Part shown: piece after piece, positions 7,567 to 8,840 of the stretch | Layout of the letters: each line of letters begins with the position of its first letter | How positions within the stretch are numbered: position 1 is the stretch's first letter | Assembly: GCA_947476515.1 (NCBI GenBank) | Contig: CANJQZ010000067.1 | Span: 1-8,840, forward strand | DNA: 8,840 nucleotides | Direction of reading: 5' to 3' | Origin: Flavobacteriales bacterium | GTDB taxonomy: Bacteria > Bacteroidota > Bacteroidia > Flavobacteriales_D > Crocinitomicaceae | The notes under the pieces: generated by a model | Database searches by the model: none | Seen by the model: only the letters and a program-made list of their open reading frames with translations | What the model was told of the DNA's origin: nothing | Program-made: the position numbers and the translations under genes

Positions 7567-8778
7567 ATGAATTTACATGAATATCAAGGAAAGGAAATCT
7601 TAAAAAGTTACGGTGTAGCTGTACAAGAAGGAATTGTCGTTGAAAAAATTGAAGATGCTGTTAATGCAGCAAAAGAGCTAACAGCAAAAACGGGTACAAG
7701 TTGGTATGTAGTTAAAGCACAAATCCATGCTGGTGGCCGCGGAAAAGGAACTGTTGAAGAAACTGGTTCTCATGGTGTTGTTATTGCTAAAGGAATTGAC
7801 CAAGTAGAAGAGAAAGTTCGTGGAATTTTAGGTGGACATTTAACCACGCTTCAAACTAATGGTAAAGGAAAATTAGTAAATAAGGTTTTGATCGCTCAAG
7901 ATGTTTATTATCCTGGTGAATCAGAAACCCAAGAATTTTATATGTCCGTTCTTTTGGATAGAGAGAAAGGAAGAAATGTGATTGTTTATTCTACAGAAGG
8001 TGGAATGGATATTGAACATGTTGCGGAACATACTCCTGAGAAATTACATAGAGAATTTATCGATCCTCGTGTTGGACTTCAAGGTTTTCAAGCTAGAAAA
8101 ATTGCTTTTAACCTAGGATTGTCAGGTGAGGCTTTTAAAGGAATGATCAAATTTGTTTCTTCTTTATACAAAGCTTACGAGGGAATTGATGCTGCAATGT
8201 TTGAAATTAATCCTTTATTCAAAACTTCAGATAATAAAATTATTGCCGTAGATGCTAAAGTTACTTTAGATGGAAATGGTTTATTCCGTCATCCTGATTA
8301 TGCTGCAATGCGCGATAAAACAGAGGAAGATCCAACGGAAGTTGAAGCTGATGAAGCGGGATTGAATTTTGTGAAATTAGATGGAAATGTGGGTTGTATG
8401 GTAAACGGTGCCGGTTTGGCAATGGCTACCATGGATATCATTAAGTTGTCTGGTGGAAATCCAGCGAATTTCCTAGATGTTGGAGGTACAGCTAACGCAG
8501 AACGCGTTGAAAAAGCATTCCATATCATACTTAAAGATCCAAATGTAAAGGCAATTTTGATTAATATCTTTGGTGGAATAGTGCGTTGTGATCGCGTTGC
8601 TCAAGGTATAGTAGATGCATATAAAAATATTGGTGAAATACCAGTTCCGATTATAGTTCGCTTACAAGGAACCAATGCTATTGAAGCTAAAAAGATTATT
8701 GATGATTCTGGATTGAATGTGCATTCAGCAGTTCAATTACAAGAAGCTGCAGATTTAGTGAAAGAAGTATTAAGTTAA
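7567..8778 (+). CDS. sucC: Succinate-CoA ligase (ADP-forming) subunit beta
   Basis: SucC forms succinyl-CoA synthetase with SucD and interconverts succinyl-CoA plus ADP and phosphate with succinate, CoA and ATP in the TCA cycle. It carries the nucleotide-binding ATP-grasp domain (about 1-240) and the C-terminal CoA-ligase domain (about 260-403). The start MNLHEYQGKE is the family's standard N-terminus. Visible motifs are VVKAQIHAGGRGKG (48-61, with nucleotide-contacting Lys50), STEGGMDIE (142-150), the Mg2+ ligands Asn215 in EINPL and Asp229 in AVDAK, GCMVNGAGLAMATMD (276-290) and NIFGGIVRCD (333-342). At 403 aa it is slightly longer than the E. coli protein (388 aa). No sucD follows: a terminator lies 16 bp downstream, so the alpha subunit must be encoded elsewhere. 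The gene begins 58 bp after accC. That gap holds no terminator, and only imperfect -7 matches (for example AAATTTTG at 7555-7562), so read-through from accC is plausible. Confidence 0.97.
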   Translation: MNLHEYQGKEILKSYGVAVQEGIVVEKIEDAVNAAKELTAKTGTSWYVVKAQIHAGGRGKGTVEETGSHGVVIAKGIDQVEEKVRGILGGHLTTLQTNGKGKLVNKVLIAQDVYYPGESETQEFYMSVLLDREKGRNVIVYSTEGGMDIEHVAEHTPEKLHREFIDPRVGLQGFQARKIAFNLGLSGEAFKGMIKFVSSLYKAYEGIDAAMFEINPLFKTSDNKIIAVDAKVTLDGNGLFRHPDYAAMRDKTEEDPTEVEADEAGLNFVKLDGNVGCMVNGAGLAMATMDIIKLSGGNPANFLDVGGTANAERVEKAFHIILKDPNVKAILINIFGGIVRCDRVAQGIVDAYKNIGEIPVPIIVRLQGTNAIEAKKIIDDSGLNVHSAVQLQEAADLVKEVLS

Positions 8779-8794
8779 TTCAATACGATTTTTG

Positions 8795-8821
8795 AACCTC
8801 CATTCGTGGAGGTTTTTTTTT
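8795..8821 (+). terminator. Intrinsic terminator after sucC
   Basis: An 8-bp perfect stem, AACCTCCA (8795-8802) with TGGAGGTT (8807-8814), encloses a TTCG tetraloop (8803-8806). A run of nine T residues (8813-8821) follows, overlapping the stem's last two bases, and a second T tract begins at 8825. It lies 16 bp after the sucC stop codon and should end the tamB-accC-sucC transcript. The upstream side lacks a matching A tract, so it looks directional for the plus strand. Confidence 0.93.
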
Positions 8822-8840
8822 GCCTTTTTTTACAGAAGTT

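Noticed and set aside
8298..8528. Minus-strand open frame within sucC
   Set aside because: It lies opposite highly conserved sucC motifs and has no family resemblance.

Overview
This window looks like a chromosomal housekeeping region from a member of the Bacteroidota. The DNA is A+T-rich (about two thirds by eye). Starts lack clear Shine-Dalgarno sequences. Two exact matches to the Bacteroidota -7 promoter element (TAnnTTTG) sit between divergent genes. The very long TamB-like protein and the small conserved protein at the left edge are both of types typical of this phylum. The order or genus cannot be resolved from the sequence alone.

Layout: bases 1-63 hold no gene I can support. A small conserved hypothetical protein (64-339) and tsaD (413-1444) both lie on the minus strand, with tsaD upstream and 73 bp between them. 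A 20-bp gap (1445-1464) separates tsaD from the divergent plus-strand genes: a giant TamB-like envelope protein (1465-6024), a biotin carboxylase (6021-7508) that overlaps tamB by 4 bp, and sucC (7567-8778), which follows after 58 bp. A strong intrinsic terminator with a TTCG loop (8795-8821) closes the plus-strand unit. The last bases (8822-8840) are intergenic.

How the genes relate: TsaD belongs to the tRNA t6A modification pathway. The TamB-like protein is expected to span the periplasm and serve outer-membrane biogenesis. The biotin carboxylase and succinyl-CoA synthetase beta subunit are central carbon enzymes. If the biotin carboxylase serves propionyl-CoA carboxylase, as its longer C-terminus hints, the two would sit on the same propionyl-CoA to succinyl-CoA to succinate route. 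The envelope and metabolic genes have no obvious shared function, so their overlap probably reflects operon economy.

I found no mobile element, CRISPR array, RNA gene or defence system, and no evidence of an undescribed system. The items most worth checking are the compact divergent promoter region with a possible near-leaderless tamB mRNA, the TTG start of tsaD, the tamB-accC overlap, and the substrate of the biotin carboxylase.
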